DNA of 64,000 nt from Sphingomonas radiodurans (GTDB taxonomy: Bacteria > Pseudomonadota > Alphaproteobacteria > Sphingomonadales > Sphingomonadaceae), in the NCBI RefSeq assembly GCF_020866845.1, contig NZ_CP086594.1, positions 1,178,001 through 1,242,000 on the forward strand. The letters run 5' to 3'. Below, in pieces: positions 1 to 7,722 of this stretch. The position numbers and the translations under genes are program-made. How positions within the stretch are numbered: position 1 is the first letter of the stretch; the number at the start of each line of letters is the position of its first letter. Under the pieces are notes generated by a model, which saw nothing but the letters and a program-made list of their open reading frames with translations, ran no database searches and had not been told where the DNA came from.

Positions 1-191
1 GGCCGGCCTGCAGAGCGCGCGATCGGCACGTTTTCGTCGACCGCGCGCTGCTGTGCCCGGCTGCCGGTGATCGTCGGGTTTTCCTGATAGGCGCGCGCCA
101 GCGCCTCGCGCAGCGTTTCCGCCTCCGCAGGTGCGGCGGTGACCGCAAGCGTCAAGGCAAGCGCCAGGGTAGTGGGAATGACGCGCGTCAT
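1..191 (-). CDS. tolC: TolC-family outer membrane efflux protein (N-terminus only)
   Basis: The reading frame runs off the left edge of the window, so only about 63 residues are visible. They start with a cleavable signal peptide (MTRVIPTTLALALTLAV, then an AEA-type cleavage site) followed by ETLREALARAYQENPTI. That opening is the first helix of the TolC-type outer membrane channel, which exports substrates with an inner-membrane pump and a periplasmic adaptor. The ATG at 189-191 lies only 10 bases after the stop of the methyltransferase gene, so the two are probably co-transcribed. The rest of the barrel and coiled-coil tunnel is outside the window. Confidence 0.88.
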   Translation of the reverse strand, partial: MTRVIPTTLALALTLAVTAAPAEAETLREALARAYQENPTITGSRAQQRAVDENVPIARSAGR

Positions 192-201
192 CGGGAGCCT
201 C

Positions 202-915
202 TTAGAAGGTGAATTTCGGCGGCGTCGCGAAGCCCGGCAGCACGCAGCACTCGATATCGGCGAAGTCCATCATCGCGAACCCGCCCGCGCTGCGTCGCCC
301 GGCCGACAGCCGCGTGACGCCCTGATCGACCAGCCCCCCGACGACACGCCCGCCGACACCAACCTGTGCCACCAGCGCCTCGGGGATACGCTCGACCGCA
401 CCATCGATCATCAGCACGTCATACGGGCCACCCTCGAGATGCCCGACTTCGAGCGGCGCCTCTACGATCGTGACACGATCCTCGCCGGCGAGCGCGGCGC
501 GCGCGCGCGCCACCAGTGCCGGATCGACTTCGACCGCCACGACGGCCGCCACGATCCGTGCAAGCACCGCGGCGGTATAACCCGTCGCAGCGCCGATCAG
601 CAGAACGCGATCGGTTGCGAGCAGCCGCGCCTCGGTCAGCAAGCGTCCGGTGGCGATCGGCAGGTTGGCAAAGCGCCCCCCGCCCAGCGACAGCAGCGCG
701 TCGCGATAGGCGAATGCCGCGCGATCGGCCGACACGAAACGCTCACGCGGCACGCTGGCCATTGCGGAGATTACGCGCGCGTCCGACACCGCATTGGTCC
801 GCAGCTGGCTCGCGACCATCGCCGTGCGCATCGCGACATAATCCTGGGCTACATCGTCCAGAGCCGGAAAAGCCGCAGCGGCACCATCGGGTTGGCGGTC
901 GATCGTCATCGTCAT
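202..915 (-). CDS. pcm: protein-L-isoaspartate O-methyltransferase family protein
   Basis: A 237-residue SAM-dependent methyltransferase of the PCMT family, which repairs isoaspartyl residues in aged proteins. The N-terminal part contains MVASQLRTNAVSD and VPRERFV, typical of the family. SAM-binding motif I reads VLLIGAATGYTAAVLA, which departs from the usual G-T-G-S-G-Y form, so catalytic activity is less certain than family membership. I chose the ATG at 913-915 because the 14 codons upstream (to 957) have no family resemblance. The gene lies directly upstream of the TolC-type gene on the same strand. A PCMT-fold protein with another substrate is the main alternative. Confidence 0.8.
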   Translation of the reverse strand: MTMTIDRQPDGAAAAFPALDDVAQDYVAMRTAMVASQLRTNAVSDARVISAMASVPRERFVSADRAAFAYRDALLSLGGGRFANLPIATGRLLTEARLLATDRVLLIGAATGYTAAVLARIVAAVVAVEVDPALVARARAALAGEDRVTIVEAPLEVGHLEGGPYDVLMIDGAVERIPEALVAQVGVGGRVVGGLVDQGVTRLSAGRRSAGGFAMMDFADIECCVLPGFATPPKFTF

Positions 916-1010
916 GGCCCTATTCTGTCGCACAGCTGTTTTAGCGTTGCAATACACGTCGTCGCGGCCTGCGCTTTATCTCGCGCAGGCCGCTACGCCA
1001 ATTGCGAAAC

Positions 1011-1039
1011 TTGACACGCCCGCCGCGCCGCCGCATCTG
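1011..1039 (+). promoter_or_regulatory. candidate sigma-70 promoter of tRNA-Cys
   Basis: A perfect -35 hexamer TTGACA (1011-1016) is followed after 17 bases by a weak -10 hexamer CATCTG (1034-1039), and the tRNA-Cys begins 20 bases later. Spacing and position fit a housekeeping promoter; the -10 is poor, so this is a suggestion only. Confidence 0.4.
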
Positions 1040-1059
1040 CCCGCGCTCGCTGGCATCGG

Positions 1060-1133
1060 GGCCCGATGGCGGAGTGGTGACGCAGAGGACTGCAAATCCT
1101 TGCACCCGGGTTCGATTCCCGGTCGGGCCTCCA
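1060..1133 (+). tRNA. tRNA-Cys (anticodon GCA)
   Basis: The 74-base sequence folds as a cloverleaf: acceptor GGCCCGA pairs with TCGGGCC, the anticodon loop CTGCAAA carries GCA (1092-1094), and the T arm is CGGG-TTCGATT-CCCG. The discriminator is T and CCA is genome-encoded. No other RNA gene or integrase flanks it, so there is no sign that it serves as an attachment site here. The following 237 bases up to the next start codon hold nothing recognisable apart from an AT-rich stretch around 1270-1350. Confidence 0.97.
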
Positions 1134-1370
1134 GCTTTACCGGCTATTCCACCGCTCGCGGACGTGTGACTGCTTTTCGCGGCTGACCCACAGCTATGCT
1201 GACCGTACGGCCCGGCGTTATCTTCGTGGGCGTCGGCGCGCGCCAAGAGAACGAGACAGGCGGCGAGTCTAGATCATAATCACACAAAATTAATGACTTA
1301 AGTAGCGATACGTTAGTGCGTGATCATCGTCCTGCGAATAATCATAAGGGATTACAGCAGGAAGAGTTTG

Positions 1371-2081
1371 ATGATTAAATCTGTTTCCGTCGCGGCGACT
1401 GCCGCCTGTCTATTAGTGGCATTTCCCGTTTTCGCCCAGGACAACAGCTACGGTCCAGCTGATGATGGCAATACAGCTGAGCGTTCTTTATCCGATGATC
1501 GAGCAATTTACGTTGCAGTCGGCGGCGGACTTGTCCTGAACCAGCGTCTTCGTACCGATGCCGGTATCTCGGCTGAGCTTGACGACGGATATATGGTTTT
1601 GGCTGCGGTCGGCGGTCGCGTCGGCCCGCTCCGTGGAGAAGTCGAGGGCAGTTATCGTCGCGCATCGGTTGATAGCGCGACGGGGTTCGGGTTGCGTGTC
1701 GCTGGGACCGGCAACGTGTCGGCGCTCAGCGCAATGGCCAATCTGTATCTCGAGCCATCGTTCGGTCTGGGCTCGGTACGCCCCTACTTTGGCGGCGGCG
1801 CGGGCGTATCGCGCTTTCGCGCGCGCGATGTCGGCGCGGTCGGCCTTCCCGCAGGCGCCCTGCCAGCGAGCATCGGCACGGTTTCGGGCACCAAGGCCGT
1901 ATTCGCCTATCAGGGGATGGCCGGACTGAGCGGCCCGGTAAACGATCGGCTAACCGCCTCCTTCGGCTATCGCTATTTCGCGACACCGGGCACTGACCTG
2001 AATGTCCCGCTTGCTGGATCTGTTCGCGTTCGGGGGTTGAAGACCCACGGTCTCGAGGCCGGCCTGCGATTCAACTTCTGA
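1371..2081 (+). CDS. outer membrane beta-barrel protein
   Basis: A 236-residue protein with a signal peptide (MIKSVSVAATAACLLVAFPV, cleavage after FAQ) followed by alternating hydrophobic and glycine-rich strands such as YVAVGGGLVL and PYFGGGAGVSRF. It ends LEAGLRFNF, with the terminal Phe expected of a BAM-assembled barrel. The pattern matches the small OmpA/OmpW-like or surface-antigen barrels; no specific ligand can be inferred. The ATG at 1371 is chosen over an in-frame GTG at 1320 because it has a CAGGAAG ribosome site and begins the signal peptide. The upstream region and the first third of the gene are more AT-rich than the neighbourhood. A hairpin follows the stop. Confidence 0.8.
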   Translation: MIKSVSVAATAACLLVAFPVFAQDNSYGPADDGNTAERSLSDDRAIYVAVGGGLVLNQRLRTDAGISAELDDGYMVLAAVGGRVGPLRGEVEGSYRRASVDSATGFGLRVAGTGNVSALSAMANLYLEPSFGLGSVRPYFGGGAGVSRFRARDVGAVGLPAGALPASIGTVSGTKAVFAYQGMAGLSGPVNDRLTASFGYRYFATPGTDLNVPLAGSVRVRGLKTHGLEAGLRFNF

Positions 2082-2089
2082 CGATCCGA

Positions 2090-2120
2090 ACGATGCATCG
2101 CGCGAGCCGCGGTGCATCGT
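2090..2120. terminator. inverted repeat between convergent genes, possible terminator
   Basis: ACGATGCATCGCG (2090-2102) and CGCGGTGCATCGT (2108-2120) form a 13-base stem with one G-T pair and a 5-base loop. It sits between the beta-barrel gene and the convergent Crp/Fnr gene. No T-run follows on either strand, so it may be a processing or protective hairpin rather than an intrinsic terminator. Confidence 0.45.
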
Positions 2121-2153
2121 GACTCGACCGCCGAACTTGCCCATTGCGCCGTT

Positions 2154-2795
2154 TTAAGTCGGCAAGTTCGCCAGCCTCGATTTGTCGAGCAACCGGATGC
2201 TGCCATAGCCTCGCCGGATCATACCCTCAGCCTCGAGCGCGGCGAGGTGCGCATTGGTGGACTTTCGCGACAGGCCGCATAGTTCCGCGAGGTCGTTCTG
2301 GGAGAGCGGAGCCTCGCCCCGCTCGGCGAATAGCAGCAAGCGGGCGGCAATTCGGCCACGCGGTGGAAGCGCGAGCATCTGCGCCAAGCCATGGACGCTC
2401 GCATCGAGCTGACCATAGACCAGCTCGCTGACGGCGCGCCAAAGCACCGGCAGGTCAGCACCGATCCGTTCCAGCGCCGCATCGCCGATCGTCACCACCT
2501 GGCTGGCCGGGCCGGCACGCGCCGTGACGATCCGAGGACCACCACCGCGTCGCTGCGACTGACCAAAGGCACCGCCCGCAATCGCCACGCCGACCAGGAT
2601 AGTGCGGTCGCCGACCGCAGCCTCGAGACGCAGCATGCCACTGGTTACGACAACGAGGCCGGTGGTTTCGTCGCCTTCGCCATAGACCCACTGCCCCGCC
2701 GACAGTGTGACGCTGCGCCCCGCGGTGGCCAGCGCCTCCTGCACCTGCCTCGGCTGGCGTGCGAACCATCGGCTGCAGAGGAGTTGATCAAACAT
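2154..2795 (-). CDS. Crp/Fnr-family transcriptional regulator
   Basis: A 213-residue regulator with an N-terminal cyclic-nucleotide-binding-like beta barrel (about residues 15-115, with GQWVYGEGDETTGLVVV) and a C-terminal winged helix-turn-helix (about 145-200, LSQNDLAELCGLSRKSTNAH). The Fnr-type N-terminal cysteine cluster is absent, so it is probably not an oxygen-sensing Fe-S protein; its ligand is unknown. The ATG at 2793-2795 is preferred to the longer frame from 2831. It diverges from the TauD-type dioxygenase gene across an 81-base gap holding an inverted repeat that overlaps its own start codon, which suggests autoregulation and control of the dioxygenase. Confidence 0.85.
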   Translation of the reverse strand: MFDQLLCSRWFARQPRQVQEALATAGRSVTLSAGQWVYGEGDETTGLVVVTSGMLRLEAAVGDRTILVGVAIAGGAFGQSQRRGGGPRIVTARAGPASQVVTIGDAALERIGADLPVLWRAVSELVYGQLDASVHGLAQMLALPPRGRIAARLLLFAERGEAPLSQNDLAELCGLSRKSTNAHLAALEAEGMIRRGYGSIRLLDKSRLANLPT

Positions 2796-2819
2796 CGTCA
2801 CGCCCGAAGTGTAACGATG
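2793..2819. promoter_or_regulatory. inverted repeat, candidate Crp/Fnr-type operator
   Basis: CATCGTCAC (2793-2801) is mirrored by GTAACGATG (2811-2819), eight of nine positions matching, with a 9-base centre. It overlaps the start codon of the regulator and lies upstream of the proposed dioxygenase promoter. The half-sites do not match the E. coli Crp consensus, so binding by this particular regulator is inferred from position only. Confidence 0.35.
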
Positions 2820-2846
2820 GTGACATTGCACGTACAGCTAAGGCTG

Positions 2847-2852
2847 TATGAT
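2847..2852 (+). promoter_or_regulatory. candidate -10 element for the dioxygenase gene
   Basis: TATGAT lies 24 bases upstream of the first ATG of the dioxygenase. The nearest -35-like hexamer, TTGCAC at 2826-2831, is only 15 bases away, so the promoter may need activation, consistent with the adjacent divergent regulator. Confidence 0.35.
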
Positions 2853-2876
2853 CGGTGCACCAGAACAGAGGAGAGG

Positions 2877-3710
2877 ATGATGTCGGTACAGATGCAGCCG
2901 CTATCCGAGCACGTCGGCGTGGAGGCGAGCGGGGTAGACCTCAACACCCTAGGCGACGACGCCTTCGAGTTGCTGCGCGATGCGGTGGCGACACGGGGCG
3001 TCCTGTTCATCCGGGACCAGTCGTTGACGCCCGAACAGCATATCGCTTTCGCAAGGCGTTGGGGCGACATCGACGTCAACAAATACTTCCCCGCAAACGG
3101 GGGCCATCCCGAAATCGCCGAAGTACGCAAAGCCGAAACGCAGACGACCAACATCGGCGGCGGTTGGCACACCGATCACAGCTACGATCAGGCGCCGGCG
3201 ATGGGATCGATCCTCCTGGCGCGAGAGACTCCGCCCACCGGCGGCGACACGTTGTTCGCCAGTCTTGGTGCTGTATTCGATTCGCTTTCAGACGGACTGA
3301 AGGCAACGCTTCGAGGACTGCGTGCGGTGCATTCGGCGGACCATATCTACAGCGCCGACGGGATCTACGCGAAGACCGATCTGGCGAGCGATCTCAAGGG
3401 GCATGATGAACGCACCCGCGCCGTGCATCCGGTGGTGATCCGACATCCGCGCACCGGGCGCGAGATCCTGTACGTCAATCCAGCCTTCACGCTGCACTTC
3501 GAAGGCTGGACCCGTGAGGAAAGCATGCCGCTGCTGAGCTACCTCTATCAGGTGGCCATGCAAGACCGATTCCACTGCCGCGTGAACTGGGCGCCCGGCT
3601 CGATCGCGATCTGGGACAATCGCTCCACCTGGCATCACGCGATGAACGATTATCACGGGCATCGTCGACTGATGCATCGGATCACCATTTCGGGTGAGCC
3701 GCTGAACTGA
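2877..3710 (+). CDS. TauD/TfdA-family Fe(II)/2-oxoglutarate dioxygenase
   Basis: A 277-residue non-heme iron dioxygenase of the taurine dioxygenase family, which couples 2-oxoglutarate decarboxylation to hydroxylation; TauD itself releases sulfite from taurine. The metal triad is visible: His98 and Asp100 in WHTDHSYD and His253 in RSTWHHAMNDY, with the 2-oxoglutarate-binding Arg268 in MHRITI. The substrate cannot be read from sequence; sulfonates, alkyl sulfates and phenoxy herbicides are all handled by this family. An AGAGGAG ribosome site precedes tandem ATGs at 2877 and 2880. No sulfonate ABC transporter adjoins it, but a sulfatase operon lies 8 kb downstream and a Crp/Fnr regulator is divergent. 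Confidence 0.88.
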   Translation: MMSVQMQPLSEHVGVEASGVDLNTLGDDAFELLRDAVATRGVLFIRDQSLTPEQHIAFARRWGDIDVNKYFPANGGHPEIAEVRKAETQTTNIGGGWHTDHSYDQAPAMGSILLARETPPTGGDTLFASLGAVFDSLSDGLKATLRGLRAVHSADHIYSADGIYAKTDLASDLKGHDERTRAVHPVVIRHPRTGREILYVNPAFTLHFEGWTREESMPLLSYLYQVAMQDRFHCRVNWAPGSIAIWDNRSTWHHAMNDYHGHRRLMHRITISGEPLN

Positions 3711-3813
3711 CGCGGGGCTGACACCCGCAAAAGCTGGAGCAGCGGCCAGCCGATCCTTCGATCAAGCCAGCGGCTGCCGGATCGCAGACCGGGCGTTTAA
3801 CGCAGATGCCGGG

Positions 3814-4689
3814 TCAGGCGATCGGCACGCCACCGGTGACAGCAACCACCGCCCCGGACATGTAGCTGCCCTCGCGGGATGCGAGCAGGACATAGGCCGG
3901 GGCGAGTTCCGCCGGTTGACCGGCGCGGCCGATCGGCGTGTCCTGCCCGAGCGTCTCCAGCGCATCGGGAGATTTCGCGATCGGCTGGATCGGCGTCCAG
4001 ATAGGCCCGGGTGCAACCGCGTTCACGCGAATGCCTTGCGGCGCGAGCAGATTGGACAGGCCGATCGTCAAGGTCGAGATCGCACCCTTGGTGGCGGCGT
4101 AGACGATCATGTTCTTCGCGGAGACCTTGGCCTGCTCGCTAGTGGTGTTCACGATCGCCGATCCCGGTGCCATGTGCGGCGCTGCAGCCTTGGCCAAGCG
4201 GATCATGGCAAATACGTTGGTCGCGAACGCGGCTTGCATCTCATCATCGTCGACCGTGTCGAGCCCTTCGTTGATCGTCTGCGCGGCGGCGTTGTTGACG
4301 AGCACGTCGATGCCGCCAAGCTCTTCGACGGTGCGTGCGATCAGTGCCGTGCAATGATCGCGATCGCGAAGGTCGCCGGGCAGTTGAAGACAGCGCTGGC
4401 CCGCTTTCTCAACCCACGCCTTGGTCTCGTCCGCGTCGACCTGCTCCTCATCGAGGTAAGAGATCGCCACGTCCGCCCCTTCGCGCGCGTAAGCGATCGC
4501 GACCGCCCGACCGATCCCGGAATCACCGCCGGTGATGAGCGCGACACGCCCCTTCAGCAGCCCCTTGCCGACGTAACTGTCCTCGCCGTGATCGGGCTTG
4601 GTTCGCATCTCGGCGACGAGGCCTGATCCTGACTGCTGCGGCTCGTCGGGAAAGCTCGTCGGCTGACTGGTGCGAGGATCGTTGGTCAC
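3814..4689 (-). CDS. SDR-family oxidoreductase (YghA / general-stress-protein-39 type)
   Basis: A 291-residue NAD(P)-dependent short-chain dehydrogenase. The cofactor motif GGDSGIGRA, the NNAA structural motif and the catalytic Tyr-Lys pair in YAATKGA are all present, with the upstream Ser in NTTSEQ. The leading 40 residues before the Rossmann fold, rich in Pro and Gln, are characteristic of the YghA/GSP39 branch, often stress-induced. An excellent AAGGAG site precedes a GTG at 4687-4689, so I use it instead of the ATG at 4728. Its substrate is unknown. It stands alone on the minus strand, 99 bases downstream of the flavoprotein gene. Confidence 0.9.
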   Translation of the reverse strand: MTNDPRTSQPTSFPDEPQQSGSGLVAEMRTKPDHGEDSYVGKGLLKGRVALITGGDSGIGRAVAIAYAREGADVAISYLDEEQVDADETKAWVEKAGQRCLQLPGDLRDRDHCTALIARTVEELGGIDVLVNNAAAQTINEGLDTVDDDEMQAAFATNVFAMIRLAKAAAPHMAPGSAIVNTTSEQAKVSAKNMIVYAATKGAISTLTIGLSNLLAPQGIRVNAVAPGPIWTPIQPIAKSPDALETLGQDTPIGRAGQPAELAPAYVLLASREGSYMSGAVVAVTGGVPIA

Positions 4690-4788
4690 GGGAACTCCTT
4701 GTCGTGCGCGTGCCGCGTCAACGGCCAACGTGCGACTAAGGGCCCAGGGGAAGCGCGTTGCGCTCTCCCGGTACTGATTCAGCTAAAC

Positions 4789-6165
4789 TCAAGGTGCCAG
4801 ATCAAGATCGCCGGCTATCGTGGGCAAAAACTCCGATACCGTAGGATGGATGTGCATCGTTCGCGCGAGCAGGTCGATCGAGCCGCCTGCGCTCATCAGG
4901 TCGAGGACCGCGTGAATCGCCTCGTCGCCGCCGGTGCCTAGGATCACTGCGCCGAGGATCGCTCGGCTGTCGGCGTCGGCCAGGATCGACATGAAGCCGA
5001 GCGTCTCATCCTTCTCGACCGCGCGGCCGACCTGAGCCATCGCCCGCTTGCCGACGAGCACGCGGTGGCCCTTGGCCTGTGCCTCCGCCAGCGTCATGCC
5101 CACACGCCCGAGCGGCGGATCGATATAAAGTGCGTAAGCCGTAATGCGATCGCTCACCTTGCGATCCGCGCCATCGAGCAGGTTCGCCGCGAGGATCTCG
5201 AAATCGTTGTAGGCGGTATGGGTGAAGGCTCCGCGGCCGTTGCAGTCGCCCATTGCCCAGATGCCGGGCACACTGGTCTCGAGCTGCTCGTCCACCACGA
5301 TGTACCCGCGCCCATCGGTCGCGATCCCAGCCGCGTCGAGCCCGAGATCATCGGTGTTGGGACGCCTGCCGACCGCGAGCAGGACGTGGCTGCCGACGAC
5401 GCTCGGCGCGCCTTCCTCGCACTCGACATTCACCGCGACGCCGTCGGCATGCGCCGCAAAGGAAATGCACTCGGCGCCGGTGCGCACCGCAATCCCCTCC
5501 CGCTCCAGTATGTCGCGCACTGCGTCCGATACGTTGCCATCCTCGCGACCGATCAGCCGCGGCCCTTTCTCGACCACCGTGACCTCCGCCCCGAACCGGC
5601 GGTACATCTGCGCAAATTCGAGGCCGATATAACTGCCACCGATGACCACCAGATGCTCGGGCAGCGTATCGGTCGCGAGCAGCGAGCTGTTGGTGAAGAA
5701 CGGTACGTCGGTAACGCCGGGCATGTCGGGGACCGCCGCCCGCCCGCCAACATTGAGGAAGATGCGATCGGCCTCCAGCGTGTCGTCACCGACGCGCAAA
5801 CGATGCGGCGCCTCGAAGCGGGCATGACCGGTCAGCACGGTGCAGCCCTTCATGTCGCGCAGCCAGCTTTCCACGCCAGCGCGCCCTTCCGCCGAGATAC
5901 GCTGCGAGCGGGCATGAACGCGCGCCATGTCGATCGCGACCGGGCCGGTCACCACACCATAATCGCCAGCGCGGCGGGCAAGGTGCGCGGCATAGGCGCT
6001 GGCGACGAGCGTCTTGGTGGGTTTGCACCCGGTGTTGACGCAGGTGCCGCCGAACAAATGCCGCTCGATGATCGCCACGGTCATCCCCGCCGCGGTCATC
6101 CGGCTCGCCAACGCTGGCCCGGCCTGGCCCGCGCCGACGATGATCGCGTCGAAACGACGGTTCAT
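4789..6165 (-). CDS. mercuric-reductase-like FAD-dependent pyridine nucleotide-disulfide oxidoreductase
   Basis: A 458-residue flavoprotein of the dihydrolipoamide dehydrogenase/mercuric reductase family. It has an N-terminal FAD-binding GAGQAG, the redox-active disulfide Cys42/Cys47 in GGTCVNTGCKPTK, an NAD(P)-binding motif GGSYIGLEFAQ, the second FAD motif AMGDCNGRGAFTHTAYND and the C-terminal HIHPTVSEF active-site base. The MerA-type C-terminal Cys pair and heavy-metal domain are missing, so mercury reduction is unlikely; these stand-alone proteins are of uncertain substrate. The ATG at 6163-6165 overlaps the stop of the DUF4126 gene (ATGA), so translation is coupled. Confidence 0.9.
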   Translation of the reverse strand: MNRRFDAIIVGAGQAGPALASRMTAAGMTVAIIERHLFGGTCVNTGCKPTKTLVASAYAAHLARRAGDYGVVTGPVAIDMARVHARSQRISAEGRAGVESWLRDMKGCTVLTGHARFEAPHRLRVGDDTLEADRIFLNVGGRAAVPDMPGVTDVPFFTNSSLLATDTLPEHLVVIGGSYIGLEFAQMYRRFGAEVTVVEKGPRLIGREDGNVSDAVRDILEREGIAVRTGAECISFAAHADGVAVNVECEEGAPSVVGSHVLLAVGRRPNTDDLGLDAAGIATDGRGYIVVDEQLETSVPGIWAMGDCNGRGAFTHTAYNDFEILAANLLDGADRKVSDRITAYALYIDPPLGRVGMTLAEAQAKGHRVLVGKRAMAQVGRAVEKDETLGFMSILADADSRAILGAVILGTGGDEAIHAVLDLMSAGGSIDLLARTMHIHPTVSEFLPTIAGDLDLAP

Positions 6166-6620
6166 ACGGCGCGAACGATGAGAACCGCCGCGACGACCGC
6201 CACCGCGTCTTCGATCAGCGCGGCAGGGCAGTCGCGACCGAACATGGTGGCGAGCCGCGTACGCGCGGCAGCGCCGCCCAGCGTACCGATTACGGCGCCA
6301 GCCGCGCCGAGCAACGCGCCGATCATCCAGCTCGCGACCGGTAGCGCGAGTGCCGCGCCGCAGATCGCGCCGATCAGGATACGGGTGCCGAACTGGACGG
6401 GCACCTTGCGGCTCGGCGTATTCGGCAGCTGATCGGTGACGAACTCTCCGAGTGCGACAAGCGTGAGCACCCATGGTGTCCAGCGATAGCCCAGAAAGGC
6501 GAGCAGCGAGCCGTCGAGCGGAAGCACGCGCGCCCAGGCCGCCCAGCTCACCGCAGCGAGCGGCGTCATGGCGCGCAGCCCCGCGACGATCCCGATCAAC
6601 AGCGTCAGTACGTAGATCAT
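6162..6620 (-). CDS. DUF4126 family membrane protein
   Basis: A 152-residue integral membrane protein with about four hydrophobic segments, including YVLTLLIGIVAGLRAMTPLA at the N-terminus and AAVVGTLGG-like glycine-rich turns. It matches the DUF4126 family, whose function is unknown. The ATG at 6618-6620 begins the family's conserved start; longer frames upstream are spurious. Its stop overlaps the start of the mercuric-reductase-like flavoprotein by four bases, so the two are made together and the membrane protein may be a partner or redox-linked transporter, which is inference. Confidence 0.8.
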   Translation of the reverse strand: MIYVLTLLIGIVAGLRAMTPLAAVSWAAWARVLPLDGSLLAFLGYRWTPWVLTLVALGEFVTDQLPNTPSRKVPVQFGTRILIGAICGAALALPVASWMIGALLGAAGAVIGTLGGAAARTRLATMFGRDCPAALIEDAVAVVAAVLIVRAV

Positions 6621-6672
6621 GCCCGCCCCCCGCAACTTGAATGTGCCGTCCGCCAGTGTCGCCCGCGACGCC

Positions 6673-7502
6673 TCAGCTTCGGATGAAGGCGAGCAGATCC
6701 GCGTTGATGACGTCGGGATGCGTGGTGCACATGCCGTGCGGGAAGCCGGGATAGGTTTTGAGTATGCCGTGCTTGAGCAGCGCGACCGACAATGGCGCTG
6801 AATTGGCATAGGGCACGATCTGATCGTCATCGCCGTGCATGACGAGCGTCGGCACATCGATCGCTCGCAGATCGTCCGTGAAGTCGGTTTCGCTGAACGC
6901 CTTGATGCAGTCGTAATGCGCCTTGGCACCACCCATCATGCCTTGCCGCCACCAATTGCGGATCACCCCCTCGGAAACCGTAGCGCCGGCCGGTTGTAAC
7001 CGTAGAACGGCCCCGTCGGCACATCGAGGAAGAGTTGCGCACGATTGGCGTTCTGCGCGGCGCGGAAGCGGTCAAAGACGGCAATCGGCAGTCCGCCAGG
7101 GTTCGTGTCGGACTGAACCATGATCGGCGGCACTGCGCCGATCAACACCGCCTTTGACACGCGACCGGACCGGGCACGCGCGACATAGCGCGCAACTTCG
7201 CCGCCGCCCGTCGAGTGGCCGATATGGACGGCGCCCTGAAGATCGAGCGCGTCGGTCAGTGCTGCGACATCGGCGGCATAGGTGTCCATGTCGTTGCCCT
7301 GCCACGTCTGGCTGGAGCGGCCGTGCCCACGCCGATCGTGCGCGATCACGCGATAGCCTTCCGCCAGAAAGAACATCATCTGCGCGTCCCAATCGTCCGC
7401 GCTTAACGGCCAGCCGTGATGGAAGACGATTGCTTGCGCATCAGCCGGCCCCCAGTCCTTGAACCAAATGCTCGTCCCGTCCTGCGTGGTGATGCTGTTC
7501 AT
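6673..7502 (-). pseudogene. alpha/beta hydrolase of the non-heme chloroperoxidase type, frameshifted
   Basis: Two overlapping frames together make one typical haloperoxidase-like esterase of about 275 residues. The first (from ATG 7502) has the oxyanion region [12 protein letters not shown] and nucleophile elbow GHSTGGG; the second (6673-6966) has the acid loop VMHGDDDQIVP and catalytic His in GFPHGM. The join falls near 6985-6990: after YGYNRP the frame slips, and one extra base there would restore the family sequence through to IRNWWRQGMMGG. A single-base deletion has therefore broken the gene, unless it is a sequencing error. All catalytic residues remain, which suggests the lesion is recent. 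Confidence 0.85.
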
Positions 7503-7722
7503 CGGCGACCCCCCGTCAACGTCGAATGATAATATTCGCACTCGGGTACGCGACGTGGAGCCGGGCAAAAGCGACCGGCGCCGTCGGCGAGAATATAGCG
7601 CCATTGTCGCCTTGCAGCAAAGTTCGATTATTTCGGCGTATAGCCTTATCAGGAGCGCCGAAATGGGTCGCCAAATAGACTGGGGCGGCGAGATGGCTCG
7701 ACGGTGACTTTCGCCAACAGGC

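Noticed and set aside
139..1014. Long plus-strand ORF across the methyltransferase gene
   Set aside because: It is the antisense shadow of a recognised gene, an effect of high GC at third positions.
1060..1133. tRNA-Cys as an attachment site for a genomic island
   Set aside because: No integrase, no repeated tRNA 3' end downstream in the window and ordinary composition beyond the short AT-rich stretch.
4789..6165. Mercury resistance locus
   Set aside because: The flavoprotein lacks the MerA C-terminal cysteine pair and heavy-metal domain, and no merR, merT or merP is nearby.
7459..7707. Plus-strand ORF upstream of the YdeP-type gene
   Set aside because: Its first part is antisense to the broken hydrolase, no family is recognised and codon use does not look coding.
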